10,277 bases of DNA, taken from NCBI GenBank assembly GCA_031422915.1, contig JANPEK010000260.1:1-10277 (forward strand). Direction: 5' to 3'. Positions 1 through 6,986 of this stretch are shown here, piece after piece. This DNA is from JANMEX01 sp031422915 (GTDB lineage Bacteria; Pseudomonadota; Alphaproteobacteria; Rhizobiales; Rhizobiaceae). Position 1 is the stretch's first letter; each line of letters starts with the position of its first letter. The position numbers and the translations under genes were made by a program. The notes below the pieces were generated by a model that searched no databases, was not told the origin of the DNA, and worked only from the letters and a program-made list of their open reading frames with translations.

Positions 1-19
1 GGGCAGGTTTCCACCCTCT

Positions 20-165
20 GCGCTGCCCCTCATCCGACCGCTACGCGGCCACCTTCTCCCCGCAAGCGGCGGGGAGAAGGGAATTGCGCAATGTTGGCAG
101 GTGTCCCCTTCTCCCCGCCGTTTGCGGGGAGAAGGTGTCACGAAGTGACGGATGAGGGGTAGCGC
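20..165. repeat. Nested palindromic intergenic repeat (rhizobial type)
   Basis: Two long arms, about 20-82 and 104-165, are imperfect reverse complements of each other around a 21-nt spacer. The ends match exactly (GCGCT / AGCGC), followed by CCCCTCATCCG / CGGATGAGGGG. Each arm folds again. The left arm has CCGC-TAC-GCGG and then CCTTCTCCCCGC with GCGGGGAGAAGG. The right arm has CCTTCTCCCCGC with GCGGGGAGAAGG and then GTCAC-GAA-GTGAC. A transcript would form a large branched structure of four short hairpins on a long stem. Such elements are abundant between rhizobial genes. It lies 30 nt beyond the stop of the 605-aa gene and could end or stabilise its transcript, but there is no T-run next to it. 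No ORF here looks real. Confidence 0.85.
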
Positions 166-195
166 CGAGGTTCAAAAATTGTCCGACCTACTCCC

Positions 196-2013
196 CTACT
201 GCCGCCGGAAATCCTTCACACCTGAAGTCGTCCCATCCGCGTAAGTCACCTCGACCGTCATCGATTTCACATCCTCTCCGACCTTGAAATAGGGCTGGAA
301 ATCATACGGCATTTCAAACGGCTTGGCCGGGTCGCACGGCGGCAGCTTCAGCGTTTCAGTTGGCGCAGCGCCGTTGAAGCCATACTTCACATCTTTGATC
401 CCGCAGGAAAACGTCGCAAGCTGGGTGAAATAGAGATTGCCGCGGAAGCCTGATGCGTCGAACGCGATCCAGCTGGTCCACGTCTGCTCGACCATCATTT
501 TCTGCGACGCAATCAGCGCCGCGTCCGGATTAAAGGCGACGGTGAACGGGCCATTCTCCTGACCGCGCAAATCCACATATTTCAGCTCGACCTCGCCCGC
601 CGAGGCGTCGCCGGGCAGTTGGAACGAAGGGTTGACCATCTTCTTGCCGGTGCGCGGATCAGTATAGTCCACCGTGCCGGTATCTACGAACTGGCCCACA
701 TTCTTCATGCGCCAGGAAAGCGCCGTTGCCGGTTCCGGCAACGAAACTGTCACCTGCCAACCCGCGCCGGCGCGCATCGGGCTGATGGTTGGCGCAGCGA
801 ACGCGTCAAGGTCGCCGAGCGCGGTCAGCCGCGTCTGCGCCCGGCCCGCCCACTCGGCCAGCGCTGTTTGATCGACAAAATATTTCACCAGACCGCCTGA
901 TTTCTCAGCCGCCAGAAATGCGTCCAGCGCCGTCTTTTCCGCGCGCTTTTGGCTGAGGCTGCGCTCGCCCAGCCGGTCTTCCGAAAATTCCTCCGAAAGC
1001 GCGAACTGCGCCGGGCCAAAGTCTGGATTGGCCTTGGCGAATTTCTCAAGCGCGGCCGTGCGCTGGCTTTCGTCAAGCAACTGCGTCCAGACCAGTTCGA
1101 GTGACTTTGTCTTGTTGGTTTCCCGCATCGCGCCCAGAACCTCGCGCGCACCGGCCCTGCCCTCGCTCACTTTCAACAGCGTTGCAAACCGCGCATAGGC
1201 ATCGACCGCATCGACATTGAAGCGAGCAAACCCGACATAGGCCTGCCGTGCATTCAACACATCGCCGCCGAGCTCATGAATGCGGGCATTGTGGTAAAAC
1301 TGGTCCGGGCGTTCAGGGTTGGCAATAACGCCGCCCTGACTGCCGAGCGTCTTGAACCCGGCTGCGATCTCCTCGACAGCTGCCGCGATCTCTGTCGTCT
1401 GCTTTTTCACTTCCTCAGTCTGCTGCTGGATGACTTCCGTCTGCTGCTTCACCTCGGCTGTCTGCTTCTGCGTCTCCGCGCCCTGCTGCTTGACGTCCTC
1501 CGTCTGCTTCTTGATCTCTTCCGTCGTCTGCTTCACTTCAGCCGTCTGCTTTTGCGTTTCCTCGCCTTGCTTCTGCACGGCCTCAGCGGTCTCTTGCACC
1601 TGCTTGGTCACCGCAAGGTTTTCCGACACGGTCTTGTCGATCTTGTCGACCTTTGCCGCGATCAAGCCGAGGCTCTCCTGCATCTGGCTGACCGCAGGCA
1701 CGAGCTTGGCAATGATGCCGTTTTCGGCGTCCTGCGATTTTTGCAGCGAGTAGATGCCGCCCGTCACCACGCAGGTGATCAGGGCAAATACAATGGCGGG
1801 CACGCCCCGGTCAGCCGCCAGCAGCCTGAACAGTGTCGCAAGAGCAAGGAGCGCAGCGACCGCGAGCGCCACAAGCGCGAGATAACCGGCGAAGGGGCCA
1901 AGCGGATTGAGCACGTCAGCCGTGAATCCGCCGATCGCGCCAATGCCAGTCGCCCACTTCCCCGATTTTGTGAATGAACTGCGCGCCAGCGAGGAAAAGC
2001 TTGTGTAAGACAT
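196..2013 (-). CDS. Membrane-anchored coiled-coil protein with heptad repeats, function unknown
   Basis: I do not recognise a named family. Residues about 41-63 and 71-90 are hydrophobic and probably form a two-span membrane anchor. No cleavable signal peptide is visible. Residues about 100-225 are a long coiled coil rich in Q, K, E and T, with the heptad pattern TxEVKQQ. Residues 149-176 and 177-204 form a 28-residue tandem duplication in which ETQKQTAEVKQ recurs exactly. Residues about 235-400 are alpha-helical and alanine-rich, reminiscent of TPR-type solenoids (for example LGGDVLNARQAYVGFARF). Residues about 405-605 look beta-rich and contain two cysteines, C537 and C560. The start follows a G-rich stretch (CCCCC at 2023-2027 on the plus strand) at suitable spacing. 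A TTGACA-like hexamer lies at 2106-2111, overlapping the tail of the upstream terminator. The architecture suggests a scaffold or tethering protein. The gene is clearly real, but its role is unknown. Confidence 0.85.
   Translation of the reverse strand: MSYTSFSSLARSSFTKSGKWATGIGAIGGFTADVLNPLGPFAGYLALVALAVAALLALATLFRLLAADRGVPAIVFALITCVVTGGIYSLQKSQDAENGIIAKLVPAVSQMQESLGLIAAKVDKIDKTVSENLAVTKQVQETAEAVQKQGEETQKQTAEVKQTTEEIKKQTEDVKQQGAETQKQTAEVKQQTEVIQQQTEEVKKQTTEIAAAVEEIAAGFKTLGSQGGVIANPERPDQFYHNARIHELGGDVLNARQAYVGFARFNVDAVDAYARFATLLKVSEGRAGAREVLGAMRETNKTKSLELVWTQLLDESQRTAALEKFAKANPDFGPAQFALSEEFSEDRLGERSLSQKRAEKTALDAFLAAEKSGGLVKYFVDQTALAEWAGRAQTRLTALGDLDAFAAPTISPMRAGAGWQVTVSLPEPATALSWRMKNVGQFVDTGTVDYTDPRTGKKMVNPSFQLPGDASAGEVELKYVDLRGQENGPFTVAFNPDAALIASQKMMVEQTWTSWIAFDASGFRGNLYFTQLATFSCGIKDVKYGFNGAAPTETLKLPPCDPAKPFEMPYDFQPYFKVGEDVKSMTVEVTYADGTTSGVKDFRRQ
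1402..1569 (-). repeat. In-frame 84-bp tandem duplication (28-aa coiled-coil unit)
   Basis: Two adjacent 84-bp units (1486-1569 and 1402-1485) encode residues 149-176 and 177-204 of the 605-aa protein. Each unit is four 7-residue heptads, so a 21-bp period underlies the 84-bp period. On the plus strand the recurrent core reads like GTCTGCTTCTGCGT. The units have diverged at the DNA level, mostly at synonymous sites, so the duplication is not recent. Gain or loss of a 21-bp unit would keep the frame and only change rod length. Confidence 0.75.
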
Positions 2014-2110
2014 TCAGATCAACCCCCAAGCAAGTTTCATGCGCCCGAGCCGAGACTAGCTTTGGCTGGTGGAATTGAAAAGCCATGTTTTGGCATCGCC
2101 ACTTGTGTCA

Positions 2111-2146
2111 ACAAAAAGCAAAAAGGCGCAGCTTTCGCCACGCCTT
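2111..2146 (-). terminator. Rho-independent terminator of the outer-membrane protein gene
   Basis: Read on the minus strand, AAGGCGTGGC, a GAAA tetraloop and GCTGCGCCTT form a 10-bp stem with two G-U wobbles, followed at once by TTTGCTTTTTG. It lies 27 nt after the stop codon of the beta-barrel gene. It separates that gene from the 605-aa gene, which is therefore probably transcribed from its own promoter. Confidence 0.85.
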
Positions 2147-2172
2147 CATGCACATGAAGAAAGGTTGGTCGA

Positions 2173-2781
2173 TCAGTTGAACGTGTATGTCACACGTGCG
2201 ACGATCTTTTGCGTGCTCACGTCGAGCGGCAGATCGCCAAAGTTCTTGTATTTCGTGTAGGTGTAATCGGTGCCGAGCGAGACTTTGCTGGTCAGCGCAT
2301 ATTCCAGACCCGCGCCGAATTGCAGTGCCGTGTCCTTCGAGTTTGCGGGCGGCAGATTCACCGTTGTGCCGTGCTGGAAGCCAAGTGAACCGTATCCGAA
2401 AATCTTGTCATTGGCCCAGCCTGCCCGGACGCGGCCGGTGTAGAGATATCTCGACTTGATACCGGAGCCGTCTGTGAACAAAATGTCCGCGTAGTCGAAG
2501 CCGCCTTCAACACCGGCGACAAAATTGCCCCATTGTTTGTTGTAACCAGCGTAGCCGCCATAGACCCAGTCTTCGCCGGTGGCAGGGATTGTGTCTTCGA
2601 GGAACCCGTAGCCAACCGCCGCGCCGACGTAAAATCCGCCCCAGCGCTCAGCGACCGGCGCTGCTGCCTCTTCGGCCTCGATAACTTGCGGGTCACTCGG
2701 CATATCCTTGGCAACATCGTCGGCGGCATAGACACCAGAGGTCATCAGGGCGAGGCATGCTGTCAAAATCAACGGTTTCAT
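2173..2781 (-). CDS. Outer-membrane beta-barrel protein, Omp25/Omp31/RopB-like
   Basis: The product is 202 aa when started at the ATG at 2779-2781. That start gives a clean signal peptide: MKPL, a hydrophobic core, and a likely cleavage after VYA before ADD. A longer frame to 2832 would add 17 residues that spoil the signal peptide. The mature N-terminus has a short acidic, alanine-rich linker. The barrel then begins at WGGFYVGAAVGYGF, the typical opening strand of the eight-stranded family seen in Brucella Omp25/Omp31 and rhizobial RopB. Alternating aromatic strands follow (VYGGYAGYNKQWGNFVAGVEGG, split by turns), ending in a last strand VTYTF plus one Asn. It should sit in the outer membrane as a structural barrel, not necessarily a pore. 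A good terminator follows. No strong Shine-Dalgarno sequence is seen. The exact paralogue cannot be assigned. Confidence 0.9.
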   Translation of the reverse strand: MKPLILTACLALMTSGVYAADDVAKDMPSDPQVIEAEEAAAPVAERWGGFYVGAAVGYGFLEDTIPATGEDWVYGGYAGYNKQWGNFVAGVEGGFDYADILFTDGSGIKSRYLYTGRVRAGWANDKIFGYGSLGFQHGTTVNLPPANSKDTALQFGAGLEYALTSKVSLGTDYTYTKYKNFGDLPLDVSTQKIVARVTYTFN

Positions 2782-2802
2782 CGGATGTACCAACCACACA
2801 AC

Positions 2803-2817
2803 GACCCGACACGGGTC
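2803..2817 (-). promoter_or_regulatory. Short perfect hairpin in the leader of the outer-membrane protein gene
   Basis: GACCCG-ACA-CGGGTC is a perfect 6-bp stem with a 3-nt loop. It is centred about 29 nt upstream of the start codon and would lie in the mRNA leader. Outer-membrane protein leaders are often controlled by structure or small RNAs, so it may affect stability or initiation. That role is inference. Confidence 0.35.
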
Positions 2818-2839
2818 CACTGCATGCATCATGAAGGAA

Positions 2840-2894
2840 CATGGTAAACAAACCGTTTCCGTCTTTTGACCGCGCTTACGAACGATTTACCATG
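2840..2894. promoter_or_regulatory. Inverted repeat CATGGTAAA-N37-TTTACCATG upstream of the outer-membrane protein gene
   Basis: Perfect 9-bp arms at 2840-2848 and 2886-2894 flank 37 nt in the 172-bp gap between the outer-membrane protein start and the GGDEF/EAL stop. The gap is AT-richer than the genes and must hold the outer-membrane protein promoter. The same GGTAAA/TTTACC core appears as an inverted repeat on the other side of the GGDEF/EAL gene (5451-5485). This may be an operator pair. No regulator is recognised. Confidence 0.35.
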
Positions 2895-2953
2895 CTGCCG
2901 TGATCGACAAACATCAAATTAAAACAATCTCTTGGCTTGGATACGAATGCGTT

Positions 2954-5353
2954 TTATGCTGCCTTGAATTGATCAAGGTGGTTGATGCTTGCGCCTGTAT
3001 CGAGCATGTCGGCAGTGCGCGAAAGCAGAAATGCCGGGATGTCTTCTGCCCGCAGCGGCTTGGCAAAGAAATAGCCTTGCAGCTGGTCGCAGGCGATGGC
3101 GCGCAGGAAGTTGACCTGCTCCTGCGTCTCGACGCCCTCTGCCGTAATCCTGATGCCAAGCGTCTTGCCAAGTGATCCGATGGTGCGAAGCACATCGCGC
3201 GCAGCCTTGTCTTCATCGATTGCCGAAATGAACGACTTGTCGATCTTGATCTTGTCGAACGGAAACTTGAGCAGGTAGGACAGGCTTGAGTAGCCGGTGC
3301 CAAAATCATCCATGGCGATCGAGACGCCGATTTCCTTCAGGCGCATCAGTGTCGCCAACACCTCGTCAGGACGGTCAATCAACAGGCTTTCGGTGATTTC
3401 GAGTTCCAGCCGATGCGGTGCCAATCCGGTCTCGGCCAATGCGGATGTCACCACATCAACGATCCGGTCCTTGTCAAACTGCGGTGCCGAAAGGTTGACC
3501 GCCACGGTCAAATGGCTTGGCCAGGATGCAGCCTTGCGGCAGGCTTCGCGGATAACCCATTCGCCAATTGACTTGATCAGCCCGGTGTTCTCGGCAATCG
3601 GCACAAATTCGGCCGGCGAAATGCGGCCGCGTATCGGGTGGTTCCAGCGCAACAGCGCCTCGAATCCGACCGCGGCGTTTTCTTCCGTGCCCATAAGCGG
3701 CTGGTAGAACAGCTCGAGCTCCCTGTTTTCCAGCGCGAATTTGAGGTCAAACTCCAGCGCGCGCCGTTCGCGGGCCTGGCTGTCCATGCCGGCCTCAAAC
3801 ACCTTGTAGGAATTGCGGCCGCCTTCCTTGGCGCGGTAAAGTGCAAGATCAACGTTGCGCAACAACTGGTCCGGGCGCGTGCCGTGACGCGGCGCGATGG
3901 CCATGCCGATGGACACGCCAACCGACATCTTCTCGCCGTCAAACTCGAACGGCTCGACAATCGCCTTCAGCACCTGATGCGCCAACCCTTCCATGTCTTC
4001 GATGGTCACGGACTTTGGAATGAGGATGGCGAATTCATCGCCGCCGAGCCGCGCGGCAAACGCCCCTTGCGGCACAATCGAGCGCAACCTTGCCGCGACT
4101 TCGACCAGCAGCTTGTCACCCATGGGATGTCCGAATGTGTCATTGACCGCTTTGAAATGATCAAGGTCGAGGAACATCAGCGCAAATTGCGCGCCGTAAC
4201 GTTCGAGCCTCGTGACATTCTGGTGCAAAAGTTCCGTGAAGTGCGCGCGGTTCAACAGGCTGGTCAGCGCATCATTGTGCGCCAGAAAGCTGATGCGCTC
4301 ATCGGATTTCTTCTGCAGCGTGATGTCGGAGCCGACGCCGTGATAGCCGGAGAATGTGCCGTTCTCATCGAAATTCGGCGTTCCGGTCATTGACCACCAG
4401 TGCAGATCGCCCTTCAGCTTGATCGGAACCTGCAGGTCGTTGAATGACACCTGACGGTCCATCGAGCCGAGCATGACGTCAACGGACGGGTGCGCCGCGC
4501 TGTCGTCATGTGTGAACAGGGTCTTGATGTCCAGTTCCAGAATGCGCGCCTTTGACCTTGATGAGACCTCGCAAAAACGCTCCGACGGTCGGAGGAATTG
4601 GCCATCCGGGGCCGTTTCCCACAGCCAGTCGCTGGAATGCTTCTCAAAGTCCCTGAGCAGCAGCGAAATCGTTTTCTGCTGCTTTTCAACCTCATGTCCG
4701 GAAACAACCACCCGCACCATTGAGCGGGTCTGACTGATTGCGGTGGCAATGATGAATATGACATAGAGCACTAGTGCAAATGCCATCAGCAATGCCTGGC
4801 TTGAACCAGATGCCATCAATGCCGAGAATGACGAGATCATGATCGGCAGGAGGAACGCTCCGGCCATCATCGGCATCGGTGCCAGGGCAAATCCGCCGAC
4901 ACAGAATATGCCGGCGATCGATGCTGACACCATGATCAATTGCTGCGGCGATTCTATATAGGCAAGAATTGGCGGGATGGCCGCCCAAAGCATGCCCAAA
5001 ATCATCGCCACGAATACAAATGGCAGCTGTCGGCGCGCCGAGTTCTTGTTCTTGCGCCAATCCGACATGTCAGACCGCGCCATCTTGCGCCACACGGCCA
5101 TGCCGATCAGGCATATTGAACACAGCATGACATAAAGCAGCGTCTTGGAGGCAAGGTAGGGGCCGTTTGACACCGCGACATAGTTGACGCTGGCCAGAAA
5201 AATGTTGCCGAGCAACAGGGACGGCACGAGGCGGGAGGTCGCCTTCAACTGTTCAAATTCGAGCTGGCTGCGCACTTCTGTTGACAGGCCGCCGAGGTTG
5301 GCTGCCTGATCGAACATGGTCTTGCCGCTTGTCGTCAGTTGATCGAATTTCAT
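2954..5353 (-). CDS. Six-span membrane PAS-GGDEF-EAL protein (c-di-GMP cyclase/phosphodiesterase)
   Basis: The protein is 799 aa. About six hydrophobic segments (roughly 41-60, 69-88, 110-132, 137-160, 163-182, 184-205) form an integral-membrane sensor. A PAS fold follows at about 238-348, ending in YHGVGSDIT. The GGDEF domain spans about 350-520 with the intact signature GGDEF at 437-441, metal Asp396 and N404/D405. The four residues at the usual RxxD inhibitory-site position are PQGA, so product inhibition through that site is not expected. The EAL domain spans about 535-790 and keeps the catalytic set: EAL 565-567, N620, E652, DDFGTGYSS 682-690, K703, E739 and Q759. Both activities therefore look possible, making or breaking c-di-GMP at the inner membrane. 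The start at 5351-5353 is the first Met; upstream is only a weak purine stretch. It is divergent from the synthase/regulator pair. The ligand is unknown. Confidence 0.95.
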   Translation of the reverse strand: MKFDQLTTSGKTMFDQAANLGGLSTEVRSQLEFEQLKATSRLVPSLLLGNIFLASVNYVAVSNGPYLASKTLLYVMLCSICLIGMAVWRKMARSDMSDWRKNKNSARRQLPFVFVAMILGMLWAAIPPILAYIESPQQLIMVSASIAGIFCVGGFALAPMPMMAGAFLLPIMISSFSALMASGSSQALLMAFALVLYVIFIIATAISQTRSMVRVVVSGHEVEKQQKTISLLLRDFEKHSSDWLWETAPDGQFLRPSERFCEVSSRSKARILELDIKTLFTHDDSAAHPSVDVMLGSMDRQVSFNDLQVPIKLKGDLHWWSMTGTPNFDENGTFSGYHGVGSDITLQKKSDERISFLAHNDALTSLLNRAHFTELLHQNVTRLERYGAQFALMFLDLDHFKAVNDTFGHPMGDKLLVEVAARLRSIVPQGAFAARLGGDEFAILIPKSVTIEDMEGLAHQVLKAIVEPFEFDGEKMSVGVSIGMAIAPRHGTRPDQLLRNVDLALYRAKEGGRNSYKVFEAGMDSQARERRALEFDLKFALENRELELFYQPLMGTEENAAVGFEALLRWNHPIRGRISPAEFVPIAENTGLIKSIGEWVIREACRKAASWPSHLTVAVNLSAPQFDKDRIVDVVTSALAETGLAPHRLELEITESLLIDRPDEVLATLMRLKEIGVSIAMDDFGTGYSSLSYLLKFPFDKIKIDKSFISAIDEDKAARDVLRTIGSLGKTLGIRITAEGVETQEQVNFLRAIACDQLQGYFFAKPLRAEDIPAFLLSRTADMLDTGASINHLDQFKAA

Positions 5354-5603
5354 GCTCTTCGCCCGTTCCCATACGTGTTTTCAAAGGTAGCGGCCCCGGG
5401 TTTACGAAACCCTGTTTTGCCGGAACTTCGCGGAAACATGACCAACAATTGGTAAATGCGGCCAGTTTTATCAGTGACATTTACCGATCATTCTTCATGC
5501 TTGGCGAAAGCTTGGCGCGCTATCGTCGAATTCAACCAATTGGCAAGCAAAAGCCCCGCATGACTGTTCCATACAAAAAGGGCTCACAGGGGCGTGAACA
5601 CAA
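5354..5603. promoter_or_regulatory. Divergent intergenic region with inverted repeat GGTAAATG-N19-CATTTACC
   Basis: This 250-bp gap must contain the promoters of both the GGDEF/EAL gene (leftwards) and the synthase/regulator operon (rightwards). It holds a perfect 8-bp inverted repeat, GGTAAATG at 5451-5458 and CATTTACC at 5478-5485, which is a plausible shared operator. It also has two CAATTGG palindromic cores (near 5446 and 5536) and a CTTGGCG direct repeat near 5503-5517. No convincing sigma-70 or EcfG promoter could be picked out by eye. No small ORF here looks real. Confidence 0.45.
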
Positions 5604-6971
5604 ATGGCATCATCATACGGACTGGAAGACTCAAATCTCAATCTGCCGCCGGAGGCACTGACGGGCAGCCTGCGCGACTATCGTGAACCGGGCGGCCGGG
5701 ATCTGCTCAACCGGGCAGACGGCTTCTATGCTTGGCAGGATTTGCGCCGCCAGCATCAATTGTGGCCCTACTCCAAGTCCACAGACACCGCACCAAAGAC
5801 CACATGCATTGCACGTGATGATCTGGGCGGCATTGTTGAAGGCGTCAATTTTGCCTCACAAGACTATTTGAGCCTTTCCTCGCATCCGCATGTGAAAGAA
5901 GCCGCCATCGAGGCTGTCAAACAATATGGCGTTCACAGTGCCGGCTCTGCGGCCTTGCTTGGCAACACCAAGAATTCGCTGATCCTGGAAAAAACGATCT
6001 CGAACTTCACCAGTGGCCGTGAAATCGTGCTGTATCCAACCGGATGGTCGGCAGGCTTTGCCGCAGTGCAGGGCTTTGTGCGCACCAACGATCACGTGGT
6101 CCTGGATGTGCTTGCCCACTCCTGTCTCCAGGAAGGTGCTCGCGCTGCAACCGGCAACATCCATTTCCACGGCCATCTCAATGTGAAGGGCCTCGAGCGC
6201 CGGCTGCAGAAAATCCGTGCGAACGACACGGAAAACGCAATTCTGGTGGTCACCGAAAGCCTGTTCTCGATGCATTCCGATACGCCGGACATTCACGCCC
6301 TGAAAGCGGCATGCAATGAATATGGCGCGACGCTGCTGGTAGACTGTGCCCATGATTTCGGCTGCATCGGTGATGACGGCCTCGGTCATATCGGCCTGCA
6401 GAACGCGATGGACTGCGCTGACATCGTGATCGGTTCATTCTCCAAGACGTTCGCATCCAACGGCGGCTTTATCGCCGTGCGCAACCGCGCGCAGAAAGAG
6501 TATCTGAAATATTATTCGGCAACGCAGACGTTCTCGAATGCCCTGTCGCCGGTTCAGGCCGCGTCAGTTCAAGCTGCGTTCGATATTGTAGCCTCGCAGG
6601 AAGGCCGTGACCGTCGCCGTTCGCTGATGGACAACATCCTCTATATGCGTGCGGAGATGGGCAAGATGGGCTTGGAAACGCTTGGTGATCCCTCACCCAT
6701 CGTGCCTGTCCGGGTCGGTACCGAAGGTCAGGCGCGAATCGCATCCTGGCGTTTGAATGAACTCGGTGCCATCGCCAATCTGGTCGAGTATCCGGCTGTG
6801 CCGCAAGGTGGTGCCCGTTTTCGTGTGCAAGTGATGGCAAATCATACGCGTCAGGAAATTGACCTTTTGATCAAAGCCATGGTAAAAGCGATGCAGTTGG
6901 CTGAAGCGGACTTCCGCCCCTACCGCTCGGTGGCAACGATTGCACAGCAGCCTGTGAAGGTTGCCGCGTGA
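5604..6971 (+). CDS. Alpha-oxoamine synthase family PLP enzyme (CqsA/SPT/AONS-like), substrate unknown
   Basis: The product is 455 aa, fold-type I PLP-dependent. The family condenses an acyl-CoA or acyl thioester with an amino acid and releases CO2. The PLP lysine is K281 in GSFSKTFASNGGF. D247 and H250 in VDCAHDFG match the DxxH pair that contacts the cofactor ring; Cys248 stands where most members have Glu. H172 in LAHSCLQEGAR is the residue that stacks on PLP. FASQDYLSLSSHP, TESLFSM and the C-terminal ARFRVQVMANHT are further family blocks. An N-terminal extension of about 80 residues precedes the core. Some blocks (QDYLSLSSHP, GW, AH..L.EGAR, SKTFA) resemble my recollection of Vibrio CqsA, while GSFSK and GGF also fit serine palmitoyltransferase. 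No biotin, threonine-degradation or haem gene is nearby. An AGGGG sequence at 5588-5592 lies 11 nt before the ATG. The gene shares an operon with the response regulator 15 nt downstream. Family is near certain; product is not. Confidence 0.92.
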   Translation: MASSYGLEDSNLNLPPEALTGSLRDYREPGGRDLLNRADGFYAWQDLRRQHQLWPYSKSTDTAPKTTCIARDDLGGIVEGVNFASQDYLSLSSHPHVKEAAIEAVKQYGVHSAGSAALLGNTKNSLILEKTISNFTSGREIVLYPTGWSAGFAAVQGFVRTNDHVVLDVLAHSCLQEGARAATGNIHFHGHLNVKGLERRLQKIRANDTENAILVVTESLFSMHSDTPDIHALKAACNEYGATLLVDCAHDFGCIGDDGLGHIGLQNAMDCADIVIGSFSKTFASNGGFIAVRNRAQKEYLKYYSATQTFSNALSPVQAASVQAAFDIVASQEGRDRRRSLMDNILYMRAEMGKMGLETLGDPSPIVPVRVGTEGQARIASWRLNELGAIANLVEYPAVPQGGARFRVQVMANHTRQEIDLLIKAMVKAMQLAEADFRPYRSVATIAQQPVKVAA

Positions 6972-6986
6972 CCTTTGGGGATAAAA

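Noticed and set aside
1402..1569. Regular repeats resembling a CRISPR array
   Set aside because: There are no constant repeats with unique spacers. The period is 21/84 bp, in frame, and explained by coiled-coil heptads.
1276..1977. A 233-aa plus-strand open frame rich in Leu, Arg and Asp
   Set aside because: It is the exact antisense of the heptad-repeat and membrane part of the 605-aa gene. Its leucine/arginine repeats simply mirror the 21-bp period. No ribosome site or family features.
2782..2832. Longer outer-membrane protein start with 17 extra residues
   Set aside because: The extra residues precede and spoil a normal signal peptide, and no ribosome site supports the upstream ATGs.
3638..4393. 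A 251-aa plus-strand open frame
   Set aside because: Antisense to the GGDEF and EAL domains, which have full catalytic motifs on the minus strand. The composition is that of a shadow frame in high-GC DNA.
5856..6389. A 177-aa minus-strand open frame
   Set aside because: Antisense to the synthase core with its PLP motifs; no independent signal.
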